Positions 43,965 to 53,900 of a stretch of DNA of 64,000 nt are shown piece by piece. Made by a program: the position numbers and the translations under genes. The notes below the pieces were generated by a model that was not told the DNA's origin, searched no databases, and saw only the letters and a list, made by a program, of their open reading frames with translations. Within the stretch, counting starts at the first letter, position 1. Every line of letters starts with the position of its first letter. This DNA comes from Candidatus Omnitrophota bacterium (GTDB taxonomy: Bacteria; Hinthialibacterota; Hinthialibacteria; Hinthialibacterales; Hinthialibacteraceae): the NCBI GenBank assembly GCA_003598175.1, contig QZKN01000168.1:1-64000 (forward strand), read 5' to 3'.

Positions 43965-44975
43965 TCAGATCGCGCGTTGATCGATACGATAAATGCTACG
44001 CCGAGGCAATACATTGTTGGACACGGTTTTCGCATATTGTTTCATTTCCGCCGCCAACTCGGTCATGAGCAGATAATTGTTGACTTTTCGATGCTGATTG
44101 GTGACGACTCCGATGGAAACCGTCATCAGGGGAAATTGCATTAGTACTCCCTGCCGATTGACGGAGACGATATATCCGCGATTCATGTCATCCTCTTCGT
44201 ATTGAAAAGGAATCAACATGTCGAAACTGCTGGTGACATATTTGCATATGTCCTCGACGAAAGCGTAATCGGTGATCATGATAAAATCATCTCCGCCGAT
44301 ATGTCCCACGAAATCCCCCTTGCGTCCGAACATCACAACCCCTTCGTTGAGAATGGTGGCGAGAATGCGAATTACATTATCGCCGCGATTGTAACTATAC
44401 TTGTCATTAAATGCCTTGAAATTATCCAGATCGACGTAACACATGGCCACCGGCTGGTTTTGTTCGAGCCGTTTGGTGGTTTGTTCTTCGATATGAATCG
44501 CGCCGGGAAGGCCGGTCAGCGGATTGGACACTTGCAGGCGGATGTTGCGGCGCATACTCGTGTGAATGCGGGCGGCCAGCACTTGCGAAGGAAACGGTTT
44601 GGCCACGAAATCTTCCGCGCCCGCTTCCAACGTCTCGATTTCCTTCATCAAATCACGATTTCCGATGACAATGAGAATCGGCATGGTATACGTCAACGGA
44701 TTTTCCTTGAGCTGATGCGTAATCGCAATGGCCTCGTCGCCCAGGCCGTCCATATCCAGTAAAAGCACGTTGGGAATGTTGGCCAGAATTTGTTCATGCA
44801 AACCGCGCGTCGTTTCCTGCTTTTCGACCAGATAACCGATGTCTCGCAAATAATTTAAATAGCAATGATCGGCATCAACGAGTCCGACCGCCAGGATCGA
44901 TCGTGGACGGTCAAGAACCTGTGATTCTTTGGGAATCAATAAAACAGGGGATGGTTGATTCATTTCAACGGACAT
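43965..44975 (-). CDS. Receiver-GGDEF diguanylate cyclase
   Basis: 336 residues. The receiver domain (about 28-145) has an Asp in NVLLLDMDGLGD and Lys in FVAKPF; the usual acidic pair is reduced to VDAD and the Thr is Gly (LIVIGNRD), so phosphorylation is possible but not sure. The GGDEF domain has NPLTGLPGAIHIEEQ, CYVDLDNFKAFNDKYSYNRG, and the signature GHIGGDDFIM, with GGDDF for GGDEF. Five residues upstream stands RKGD, an RxxD inhibitory site for c-di-GMP. It likely makes c-di-GMP. The start at 44975 is tentative, with another ATG four codons on. Confidence 0.88.
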   Translation of the reverse strand: MSVEMNQPSPVLLIPKESQVLDRPRSILAVGLVDADHCYLNYLRDIGYLVEKQETTRGLHEQILANIPNVLLLDMDGLGDEAIAITHQLKENPLTYTMPILIVIGNRDLMKEIETLEAGAEDFVAKPFPSQVLAARIHTSMRRNIRLQVSNPLTGLPGAIHIEEQTTKRLEQNQPVAMCYVDLDNFKAFNDKYSYNRGDNVIRILATILNEGVVMFGRKGDFVGHIGGDDFIMITDYAFVEDICKYVTSSFDMLIPFQYEEDDMNRGYIVSVNRQGVLMQFPLMTVSIGVVTNQHRKVNNYLLMTELAAEMKQYAKTVSNNVLPRRSIYRIDQRAI

Positions 44976-45115
44976 AAAAAACGGGCGCCTCTTTCATCAA
45001 TGAGTTACCGGGTCAATCGATTTTATCGCAATCCACGAATGGATGCACCTCTCTTGATCTTATTGGATGATCGTGCGGATGTGAATAGGTTTCCTACGGT
45101 TTGGAATGGAATTGT

Positions 45116-48100
45116 TTATTGCATACGCGTTTTTATCACGCGGTGATTCATGCTGTCCGCGATATAAAGAAATCCTTTCGAATCAACCGCGATCCCTTTC
45201 GGGCCGTTTAGATTTCCCGGACCGGTTCCGAACCCACCCCACTTGGCAACCTGTTTCCCCAATCGGTCAAAACGGAAAATCATGTGCGTCGTCGAATCGG
45301 AAACATAGACATTCCCTTGTTGATCCACGGCCACGTAAGGTTCGATCCACAGCATGTCGACGGGTTTTTCATACTTCCAGCCCATCGTCATCGCCCACTG
45401 TCGCGCGAATTGCCCGTTTCGTGTAAACGCCGCGACTCGCATGTTGCCGACGTCGCAGACATACACCAATCCATCCGCTCCGACGGCAATCCCGACCGGC
45501 TCATTGAGTTCCCCCTCGCCGATGGTTCCGTCATACGTTCCGTCCGGCCGGAATCGCAGTATTTTTTTGTTGCCTGTATCCGAGATAAGTAGAGTTCCGT
45601 CCGCCGCCATGGCCAGACCGCGCGGGGAGAAAAACAATTGATTCAGCCCTTGCGTGATCGGGGGTAAAAATTCGCCGCCTTCCGCGCTCGGACGATATCG
45701 GATGATACGCCCGCTGCCGCGAACCCGACCGAATCCTTCCAACGTCGTGAACGTTTCAGCCCACGTATCGGTGATAAACACGACGCCATCCGGCCCCACG
45801 CCGATCCCCCCGTTCGGGCCGTTGCCCTGATTGATCGTGAATTCGCCGATATTCACGCCGGGGCCGCCGAAATAACCGATGTAATTCAAATCGGAATCAT
45901 ACGCCTGAACCCTGCCGTTGAGCGCATCCAGAACGTAGACCCGGCTTTCGTCCGGAGACAACGCGATTCCGCGAGGTTGGTTGAAATCCCCTTCGCCGAA
46001 ACCATGTTTGCCGACGCTGCCGATGATTTGCAACGGTTTGGGCATCTGATCCGCGCCCTGCGGTCCTTCGATTTTGGCTTCGGGTTCGATCAAGGGCGTT
46101 TTGGCATAAAAAAGAACATTTTCGGAGCCGGGCTGGCCGCCCCAGACCTTGCGATAGAGTACGTAATCGTACAATGCTTTCCAGGCTTCGTGTTGCTTGT
46201 TGAAATGGAGAAAGGGCACTTCACTTTGCCCCAGCGGCGGCCACCAGACGCGATGCTTGATCAATCGCCGGGTATATTGGCCTTTCGCCCAGACTTTCAT
46301 TTGATCTCCATACGTGACCAGGTATTCATCATCGACCAACGCATAGGGAACGTCCGCCGGAGGAAGCCCTTTCGATTGCGGATAGGTGCGATAATTCCGC
46401 AAGTACCATGCATACGGCCAGTTTGCCTCGCCCTGCAATCCCGCGATGACTTTGGTGGGATTGGGCGGCATGTATTCCGCTCCCAATAGTTCCGCTCCGC
46501 GCTCAATTTCCGCCACGATGGCTTTGATTGAATGATCGGTTTGCGTGTAAACCATCGTTTCACGCGGATCGTCATTGTTATACAGGTTCAACCATATATC
46601 CGTTCTCGCCTCATATGTTACGAACAATCCCACCACGATCACAAAGATGGTCCGAAGAACGCCGGGACGCAGCCGACTCCATAAATCCCCGATAAAAACT
46701 CCGGCGAGAAGCAAAAGAGGCTGCGCCTGATGCACGAGTAGCCACGGCACTTTTTCCTGCAACAACGCATACACCAGAACGGAACCGACGCTCCAGTAAA
46801 TGAAGAAACAGCGGATTCCGTCCGGCAGCAGGCCGGCGTCGGAATCGACCATCGGGGAAGCGCCTTCCTCGGATTCCTTGGGAATGAAGGAAAATGCCGC
46901 CGCCAGTTTTTTGGAAATGAAAATGACTCCCGCCAGGCAAAAGAAAAGCAGGCAGATGAAAATCGCCTGTTGCAAGGTTCCAATCCAGGCCAGGAAATAA
47001 CGGCTGTACGCATAAACGAGTCCCCAAAAAGCCGTTTGAAAAGCAACAAAGTTCACCAGCCCCAATCCGCGAAACGTATAGACGAAGAATGCCGCCGCCG
47101 CAAACACGACGGCGAGAATCTCGTAAATCACCAAACGCGGGAAAAAATAAAGGGAGGAGCCGCCGATGCGGGGATGATCCTGCTGGAACATCCAATACAG
47201 CAAATAATCCACCACCCCGGCTTTCATCCCCGAACGATTGGTCCCCAGCGTGGTGAACAGCACGGAATAGACGGCCAACGCGACGAGAATACAACTTAAA
47301 ACCGCCACGTTGCGATACGCAAATCGCTCGAAGAACGTGATGGTTTCCGTTTCCGGCGCGGCCTTGCGCCGAATCCAGGCATACAAAATAAACAATCCCA
47401 AAACAACGGCGACCGCGGTGAAAATCCAGAGCGGCAAAATCCATGGGTGGGTGCGCGTATAATTGTCCCACGTGCTGTGCAGAACGTTCATCGTGTTTTG
47501 CGTGTTTTGATCGAACGTGGGCGGCAGCTGCCAGTTTTTGACGACGTGGCGCACCAGCGTGAAGGCGAAGCAGGAATAGACGGCGTAGATGGTGAGCACC
47601 TTCACGAAGGGAGACCGTTGATCGAATATTTCATACAATGCGCGCTTCCGGCCTTCCCTTGGATAACTGAATATATAATAAAAACCATAAAAGACGATAT
47701 AAGAACCGAGAAAAAATCCGGTCATGTACGAATTTTCCTTGCAGGAATACATCAAGGCCAGGAAAAACGTCATCAGCGCCAGGTCGCGGTTTCGCCGCAG
47801 GCGAAGATACTCCAAGCCATACACGATGATGCCCATTGCCATGGTCGCCATGTAGATATCGTTTCGCGCGAATCGCGCAAAATAGGTCATTGTGGGTGAA
47901 ACCGCGATCAGAAGCATGCAGGACAAGACGCCGGCTTTGCCGATATAGGGTTTCATCCGCCAGATAAAATAAAATAACAACAATCCGAAACTGACGAACG
48001 GCAGGCGCGCCACGAAATCGTTATCGCCGAACAGCAGAAAAAAGAGCGCGCCGTAATGATAGAGAAACGGTCCATGATAAACGGGATTGTACGCATATCC

Positions 48101-48265
48101 CTGCAGATTCCCTTTATAAATCATGTGAGAATAAAACGCATGAATGGACTCGTCGTGATGAAAGGCCATTCGGTCCAGCGCCGCCAAGCGGATAAATGCC
48201 GCGAAGAGAAGGATAATCGCAACGTACAGGCCGTATTTTGTGATTCGATAAGAGTCTTGTGACAT
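45116..48265 (-). CDS. GT-C membrane glycosyltransferase fused to NHL beta-propeller (TIGR03663/Agl23-like)
   Basis: 1049 residues from the ATG at 48265 (CAGGAAA before it). The N-terminal part has about twelve membrane helices and the GT-C opening FHHDESIHAFYSHM (Asp38, Glu39), then YNPVYHGPFLYHYGALFFLL and YFARFARNDIYM, the pattern of the TIGR03663 family. A soluble segment (about 560-740) follows. The last 300 residues are six NHL blades: GIALSPDESRVYVLDALNG, GIGVGPDGVVFITDTW, GLAMAADGTLLISDTGNKK, GIAVGADGLVYVCDVGNMR, VAVDQQGNVYVSDSTTHM, GIAVDSKGFLYIADSMNHR. The propeller faces outside and could bind protein, sugar or lipid. The acceptor is unknown. Confidence 0.88.
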   Translation of the reverse strand: MSQDSYRITKYGLYVAIILLFAAFIRLAALDRMAFHHDESIHAFYSHMIYKGNLQGYAYNPVYHGPFLYHYGALFFLLFGDNDFVARLPFVSFGLLLFYFIWRMKPYIGKAGVLSCMLLIAVSPTMTYFARFARNDIYMATMAMGIIVYGLEYLRLRRNRDLALMTFFLALMYSCKENSYMTGFFLGSYIVFYGFYYIFSYPREGRKRALYEIFDQRSPFVKVLTIYAVYSCFAFTLVRHVVKNWQLPPTFDQNTQNTMNVLHSTWDNYTRTHPWILPLWIFTAVAVVLGLFILYAWIRRKAAPETETITFFERFAYRNVAVLSCILVALAVYSVLFTTLGTNRSGMKAGVVDYLLYWMFQQDHPRIGGSSLYFFPRLVIYEILAVVFAAAAFFVYTFRGLGLVNFVAFQTAFWGLVYAYSRYFLAWIGTLQQAIFICLLFFCLAGVIFISKKLAAAFSFIPKESEEGASPMVDSDAGLLPDGIRCFFIYWSVGSVLVYALLQEKVPWLLVHQAQPLLLLAGVFIGDLWSRLRPGVLRTIFVIVVGLFVTYEARTDIWLNLYNNDDPRETMVYTQTDHSIKAIVAEIERGAELLGAEYMPPNPTKVIAGLQGEANWPYAWYLRNYRTYPQSKGLPPADVPYALVDDEYLVTYGDQMKVWAKGQYTRRLIKHRVWWPPLGQSEVPFLHFNKQHEAWKALYDYVLYRKVWGGQPGSENVLFYAKTPLIEPEAKIEGPQGADQMPKPLQIIGSVGKHGFGEGDFNQPRGIALSPDESRVYVLDALNGRVQAYDSDLNYIGYFGGPGVNIGEFTINQGNGPNGGIGVGPDGVVFITDTWAETFTTLEGFGRVRGSGRIIRYRPSAEGGEFLPPITQGLNQLFFSPRGLAMAADGTLLISDTGNKKILRFRPDGTYDGTIGEGELNEPVGIAVGADGLVYVCDVGNMRVAAFTRNGQFARQWAMTMGWKYEKPVDMLWIEPYVAVDQQGNVYVSDSTTHMIFRFDRLGKQVAKWGGFGTGPGNLNGPKGIAVDSKGFLYIADSMNHRVIKTRMQ

Positions 48266-48501
48266 AATCGGTTTCCTGATCTGAAATATTTTTTTAAACA
48301 ACTATATATATGATATAATTTATCATGAACACGGTCCATCGTCCAATAACAACAAACACGAAAACAATGGAGAAACGTGAAGATTTGTCGTCCGCCGGTT
48401 CATTCGCAAGAATTCTCTACATTTATACTTTATCATTTTGTGATTTCCAGGTAGAATAGTAAAGAGCGATTATACGATTTTATCAATCAGGGAGAACCGG
48501 A

Positions 48502-48966
48502 ATGCCAGGTGATTACGAAAGAACCTGTGTCGTATGCGGTGGTCCGATCGGCAAAGGCGGAAGCGATATTTGTTGCAAGGAAGAAGATCAGTATCTTCTC
48601 ATCTGTTGCAAAGGTCATTTGCGGGAATTTCAGGATCGCGAATGTGGCATCGATGAAGTCATCGAACTGCTCTTTGACGATCTCGCCGAGTTTTTGGAAA
48701 AACGAAACGATGATATCGAAAATTATGATCATGCCAGTGTATATTCTGAGCTGGAACGGCGCACGCTGCGATGGGTCAATAACAAAATGATCAATTTCCG
48801 GCAAGTGTCGGGAATCTCGTTTTGCACCGTCTGTGGCGCGACCATCATGGCCGGACGCACCAAATGCGCCACCTGCGCCGGCGCCGGCGCCATCGGCGGA
48901 ATTCTCCAACAAGGCCAATCCGCCCCTGCCCAACCTCCCCGCCGCGGAATGCATTTCAAAAAATGA
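48502..48966 (+). CDS. Two-zinc-ribbon protein of unknown function
   Basis: 154 residues, CAGGGAG upstream. Both ends have paired cysteines: RTCVVCGGPIGKGGSDICC near the start with further ICCKGHL, and FCTVCGATIMAGRTKCATC near the end, so at least two zinc sites. Between them is an acidic helical stretch (IDEVIELLFDDLAEFLEKR). The tail is Gly/Gln/Pro-rich. No family is recognised. It is divergent from the GT-C/NHL gene and convergent with the zinc-ribbon TPR gene. Confidence 0.68.
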   Translation: MPGDYERTCVVCGGPIGKGGSDICCKEEDQYLLICCKGHLREFQDRECGIDEVIELLFDDLAEFLEKRNDDIENYDHASVYSELERRTLRWVNNKMINFRQVSGISFCTVCGATIMAGRTKCATCAGAGAIGGILQQGQSAPAQPPRRGMHFKK

Positions 48967-49052
48967 ACATTGCAATCCCGTGATTCGGCGGTAGCATGGC
49001 CGCAATTGCGTTTCTTCACCACGTAAGGCATTTTCATCGAAAAGAATTCGAT

Positions 49053-50645
49053 TTATTCACCCAGTTGTTGCATCAGCTCGTTGGCTTCGGGATGAGTAGG
49101 AGACCGTTTTAACACCTTTTTGATCAACGCCTGGGCATCCTTATACTTTTCGTTGGAGATTTTTTCTTTCGCTTCGAGAATCATCATGGCGATGGCGCGG
49201 TTGCTTTCCTCCGCTTCCTGAATGATGCGATTGAGATCGGTCAGTTCCTTGGGATTGTTGGGCGAGAGAGCCAATGCCCGCTGGGCCGATTCGATGGCGA
49301 GGGGAAAGGCGCCTTTCGATAAATACTCTTTCGCGCTTCCCATATTCAATGTGATCAATTCGGTTTTCTTTTCGTTTTCCCGCTGCGCTCGATTCATGCG
49401 TTCCTGCCGGCGGATTTCCTGTTCGAGAGGATTGTTGAGAAGCCGTTGCAATTCGGCGCGCAAAAAATTCGCGGACGGGTGCTCTTTCGCGCGCGATAAT
49501 GCATCCTGCACATTTTGAAACGCGAGATCGAACTCGTTCCGATCCAAATTCTCCAATGATTTCACGATGATTTCATTGGCGTAATTCATATCCAGATGTT
49601 TGCGTTCGTGCGCGGCGATTTCACTGCGCAACGCCAGGATTTGCTCATGCAGCGTCGTCGTCGATTTTTCGTGCGCTTCCCGAGCTTTGGCGACCGCCTG
49701 TTCCCGATTTTCGCGAACGCCTTCGATGGTCTGCTGGGCAAGCAGCAGTTTATTTTTCATCTCTTCCGTGCGTTGATTCGCGGCCAGGATTTCATCGTTT
49801 TTTTCCTGAATGGTCTTATTTAAACTCTGAATTTGAGCGGTATTGCGCGTATTGATGGTTTGCAGGGCGTTGATCTGTTCAAGTTCCTTTTTCTGTTGGC
49901 TGTTTTCCGTCTGCAAGGTTTTGATCTGGTCCCGCAAGGTGACCATTTCGGCGTTTCGGGCTTCGACGATTTTGGCATAGCGATCCCGTTCCCGCTCCAG
50001 AGCATTTTGCCGTTCCTCGGCCAATTTGTTGGCTTCCGTCAATTCCTTCAAGAGTTGATCCAGGCCGCCGGCGGGGAATTTTTCATTCAATGTGTTGTAT
50101 TTGTTTTGCCAGGTGAGGGATTCACTCGTTTTTGCCGTAAGATCATTCGTCAAGGAACTGATCCGAGAGGAGGCAAAATAGGATCGCACTCCCAGAAAAA
50201 CCGACATCATGAGAAAAACGGCGGCGAGGATGCAAGCGGCAATGGAGGTGAGAAGAAACGGGCGTTTGCGTTGTTCCTCGGCGGCGTCTTCTTCCATCCG
50301 GCTGGCTTTTTCAATATTACGATACGCTTTCTCGATTTCCGGATTGAGCGCGAGGGTTCGTTCCCACGCGCGAATCGATTCGCTGTAGAGGCCTTTTTGG
50401 GCGTAAATCGTTCCCAACAGATTGTGGTAATTCGGAGACATTCCCGACAGGGAGATCGCGGCTTCCAACTGCGCGGCGGCTTCGTCCAATTTTCCGGAAT
50501 GGGCCAAGGCCAGCGCTTCGTTGTAATGGGTATTGGCCGTATCCATAAGGCTTTTGACGGTGGAAAGATTTTCACCGCAATTTTCACACACCGCCGCCTC
50601 GACGGGATTCGTGGCGCCGCAGGCCGGGCAAATTAATGCGTCCAT
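49053..50645 (-). CDS. Zinc-ribbon, TPR, membrane and coiled-coil protein
   Basis: 530 residues. The N-terminal zinc ribbon is CPACGATNPVEAAVCENCG. TPR units follow at about 35-115 (HYNEALALAHSGKLDEAAAQ; IYAQKGLYSESIRAWERTL). One membrane helix at about 130-152 (SIAACILAAVFLMMSVFLG) leads to a long coiled coil, residues 160-340 (SLTNDLTAKTSESLTWQNKY; LRDQIKTLQTENSQQKKELE). The C-terminal 170 residues are again TPR-like (AIESAQRALALSPNNPKELT). The plan is a membrane-tethered scaffold with helical repeats on each side. No partner is known. Confidence 0.75.
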   Translation of the reverse strand: MDALICPACGATNPVEAAVCENCGENLSTVKSLMDTANTHYNEALALAHSGKLDEAAAQLEAAISLSGMSPNYHNLLGTIYAQKGLYSESIRAWERTLALNPEIEKAYRNIEKASRMEEDAAEEQRKRPFLLTSIAACILAAVFLMMSVFLGVRSYFASSRISSLTNDLTAKTSESLTWQNKYNTLNEKFPAGGLDQLLKELTEANKLAEERQNALERERDRYAKIVEARNAEMVTLRDQIKTLQTENSQQKKELEQINALQTINTRNTAQIQSLNKTIQEKNDEILAANQRTEEMKNKLLLAQQTIEGVRENREQAVAKAREAHEKSTTTLHEQILALRSEIAAHERKHLDMNYANEIIVKSLENLDRNEFDLAFQNVQDALSRAKEHPSANFLRAELQRLLNNPLEQEIRRQERMNRAQRENEKKTELITLNMGSAKEYLSKGAFPLAIESAQRALALSPNNPKELTDLNRIIQEAEESNRAIAMMILEAKEKISNEKYKDAQALIKKVLKRSPTHPEANELMQQLGE

Positions 50646-50809
50646 CAGTTCACTCCTTTACGTGATAATTCTATCTATTCATAAAAAACGGTTTGCCGCA
50701 TCCATAAGTTACAAGGAATCTATTCTATTCCAAACCGGCTTGGTTCCGTAGGTCCTTTCGGTTTTCGGCATTGTTGAACATACGATTTGAAGTGTGGAAG
50801 ACCATGCAC

Positions 50810-50992
50810 TTACACGGCGGCAAAAGTAATATCCAACAAATCGGATACAAGTTCCCCATGTTCAATCCTGTCGGCCAGGACGCGAAGCGCTAACGCCTGC
50901 GCTTTGCTTCCGGCCTCTTGCGCTGACTGCCCATAGGCAAGCACGCCCGGAAGCGCCAATATCTCAGCCGGCCGGCGGCCATCCTTTTCCTG
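50810..50992 (-). pseudogene. HicB-like antitoxin remnant overlapping the kinase 3' end
   Basis: Read in its own frame, the last 60 codons up to the stop at 50810 give DGRRPAEILALPGVLAYGQS, then AQEAGSKAQALALRVLADRI and EHGELVSDLLDITF. This matches the end of HicB-type antitoxins ('DG.wiAeipaLPGv.aYG.t.eEA..k.qaLALrvladrlehGE'). The upstream part of a HicB protein (start and first strands) is not present; the frame runs instead into the antisense-free 3' end of the hybrid kinase gene, overlapping it by 29 bases. A HicA toxin is not seen. It is a truncated remnant. Confidence 0.65.
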
Positions 50993-53900
50993 TCCTTTCC
51001 AGCGCTTCCCCCACCTTGGCGGCCAGCGTTTCCATGGAAAAGGGTTTCTGGACAAAATGCACGCCTGCCTCCAGGACGCCGTGGTGGGCAATGACGTTGG
51101 CCGTATAGCCGGACATGTACAGGCATTTCATTTCCGGTTTGATGGAAACGAGCCGTTCGGCCAATTCGCGGCCGTTCATTTCCGGCATGATCACATCGGT
51201 GATCAACAGGTGAATTTCATTGGAATATTCCTCCGTCTGCCGAATCGCCTCATTGGGAGTATTGGCGGTCAGCACCGTGTACCCCAATCCTTCGAGATAT
51301 CTCTTGCCCAGATTCAAAATCGATCGATCGTCTTCGACGATCAGCGCCGTTTCCGTACCCATTCTCACCGCTTCCTTCCCATGTTCGGTCGGGATGATGT
51401 CGGTTTCATCACGGCAGCGGGGCAGATATATTTTAAAGGTGGTTCCTTCTCCCGGTTCACTGTATACGTTGATGTAACCATCATTTTGCTTGACGATGCC
51501 GTATATGGTCGCCAGTCCCAGACCGGTTCCCTTGCCTATGCCTTTGGTGGTGAAGAACGGTTCGAAGATTTTGGTTAGCGTCTCCTTATCCATGCCGCAG
51601 CCGTCGTCGCTGACCGCCAGCTGAACAAATTCGCCGGGAAAGAATCCCGCATGATCGGCGCAATACGCTTCATCGAACGATGCGTTGGTCGTCTCGATGG
51701 TGACTTTTCCCACCCCGGCGATGGCGTCGCGCGCGTTGACCGCCAGATTGGCCAACACCTGGTCCAGCTGCGAGGGATCGATCTTCACTTGCCAGAGATC
51801 CGGACTGGGTTTCCAGACCAGATCGATGTCTTCGCCGATCAGCCGTTGCAGCATTTTAAGCATTTCCGAAACAGAGTGATTCAAGTCCAGCACGACGGGG
51901 CTAACGGTTTGTTTCCGCGCGAAAGCCAGAAGTTGACGCGTGATCGAAGCGGCTCGTTCGGCGGCCTTGCTGATTTCCTCGATGTCGCTTTGGGCGTCGG
52001 AGTCGTGAGACATTCTATGTGCAAGCAAATCGGCATATCCTTGAATGACCATAATGAGGTTATTAAAATCGTGCGCCACACCCCCCGCCAGCCGTCCCAC
52101 CGCCTCCATTTTTTGCATCTGGCGAAGCTGCGCCTCCAGCATCATGTGCTCAACCTCCGCCCGCTTGCGGTTGGTGATGTCCCCAAAAATACATTGGACG
52201 CCAACGATTTCACCGGACGAGTCTATGATTGGAACTTTAATTACATGCACATACCGTACTTCTCCACTGGGAAGAATATTTTCTTCTTCGGACTCGAATA
52301 TCGTTCGGGTTTCGATTACATGACGGTCGTCCTTACGAAATTTTTCGGCCAATTGGGGAGGGTAAAAATCGAAATCGGTTTTGCCTACAATTTCTTCCGG
52401 CGATCGGCCAAGAAGACGGCAAAACGAATGGTCAACGAATGTAAAACGGCCTTCCAAATCTTTTCGAATAATACACTGAGGGATATTATCGACCAACGAG
52501 CGATACAGATTTTCCGAGTGTTTTAGTTTTTCCTCCACTCGCTTGCGTTCGGTGATGTCGCGGATATTGCACTGGATTATATTGTGGTGGTTAACCTGAT
52601 AGATGTTACTGACGAATTCCACCTCGACCCATCGCCCATCGATAGTTTCCAGAGGCAAGTCTTCATAGCGTACGTATTTCTTATACAACAATTCTTCGAA
52701 TTTACCTTGATTGGCGGCAATATCCTTGAAGTATCCCAATTCCCATAGCCTCTTACCCAGAAACTTTTCGTACGCGTAACCCAACAACTCGCACAAGAAT
52801 GGATTTACGTCCAAGATCATTCCCGTCTCGGCGTCCAGTATCAGGATGCCGTCTTTCGCGGCCTCAAAGAGCCGGCGATACCGAATTTCCGAGGCGCTCA
52901 GCGCTTCCGCCGCTTCATATCGCTGCCGGTAGAAACGGGCTCGTTGATCCCACCAAAGCAATCTTGTAAGCACCCCCGCCCCGACAAGCAGGGTGACAAT
53001 CAATCCTGACAATTCCCACAAACGCTTCCACAGCGGCGCATTGATTTCCGCTACATCCATGCGCGCAACCAAAAACCACGGTGAATCAGGAACGGCGTAC
53101 ACGGCGGCAATTACCGGGACGCCGCGATAATCGGTCCCCTCCACAATGCCTTCCTGCCCCAACGCCGCCTTCACGGCGGGTATGTTTTTATTGTCAAGCG
53201 AACTGCGCAATACGAGTGCTGTGTTCTTTTTATGCCGGAATTCATTGAGATACAACGCATCGTTTCCATCCCGGCGGACAAGCAAAGTCTCGGCCGTTTG
53301 GCTGAGCGTAGGCCAGCGGGTGATGAAGGGATAAAGATAGGTTTCGGGATCGATGTACAGAACTAAAACCCCCAGAGGCTGGTTACCGTTCTCCACATCG
53401 ATAAGGGGGACTACAATCAACAAGTGGATGGGATCATCGGGGGTATCACGATGGAAGTCCAGAAAGATAATCTGCCCCGTACGTAAGGCATCCGCCGCGT
53501 TTTGGGAAAGAAAAGCGCTGACCGGCTTGGTCATTTCGGGAACAGATACCTGCAGGACGCCGTGAGAATCGAGCAGAAAGATGCGGTCGTACCAGTTAGC
53601 CGCCTGCACTTTGTCCAGCCAGGTCCGAAGCCGATTGTGCGCATGTGCATCTTCCGGATTCGTGAGAAAACGCTGCACCAGCACATTGAAGTGAGCGTTA
53701 TGAAAGAAAATAGAGGCGTCGCCCAGGCGCTCCCCCCGCCATTGCGCCAATTCATTGACTTTCAGCTCCGCGATGGCTATCAACTGGCGCTCCACTTCGG
53801 CGCGAAAATGTTTCTGGTAATTCCGGAAGTAAAGATAACCGGCCGTGAAGAGGCCCGTGGCCGTAAGGATGAAAATCAGGATGAGCGTAAAAGTGGCGCG

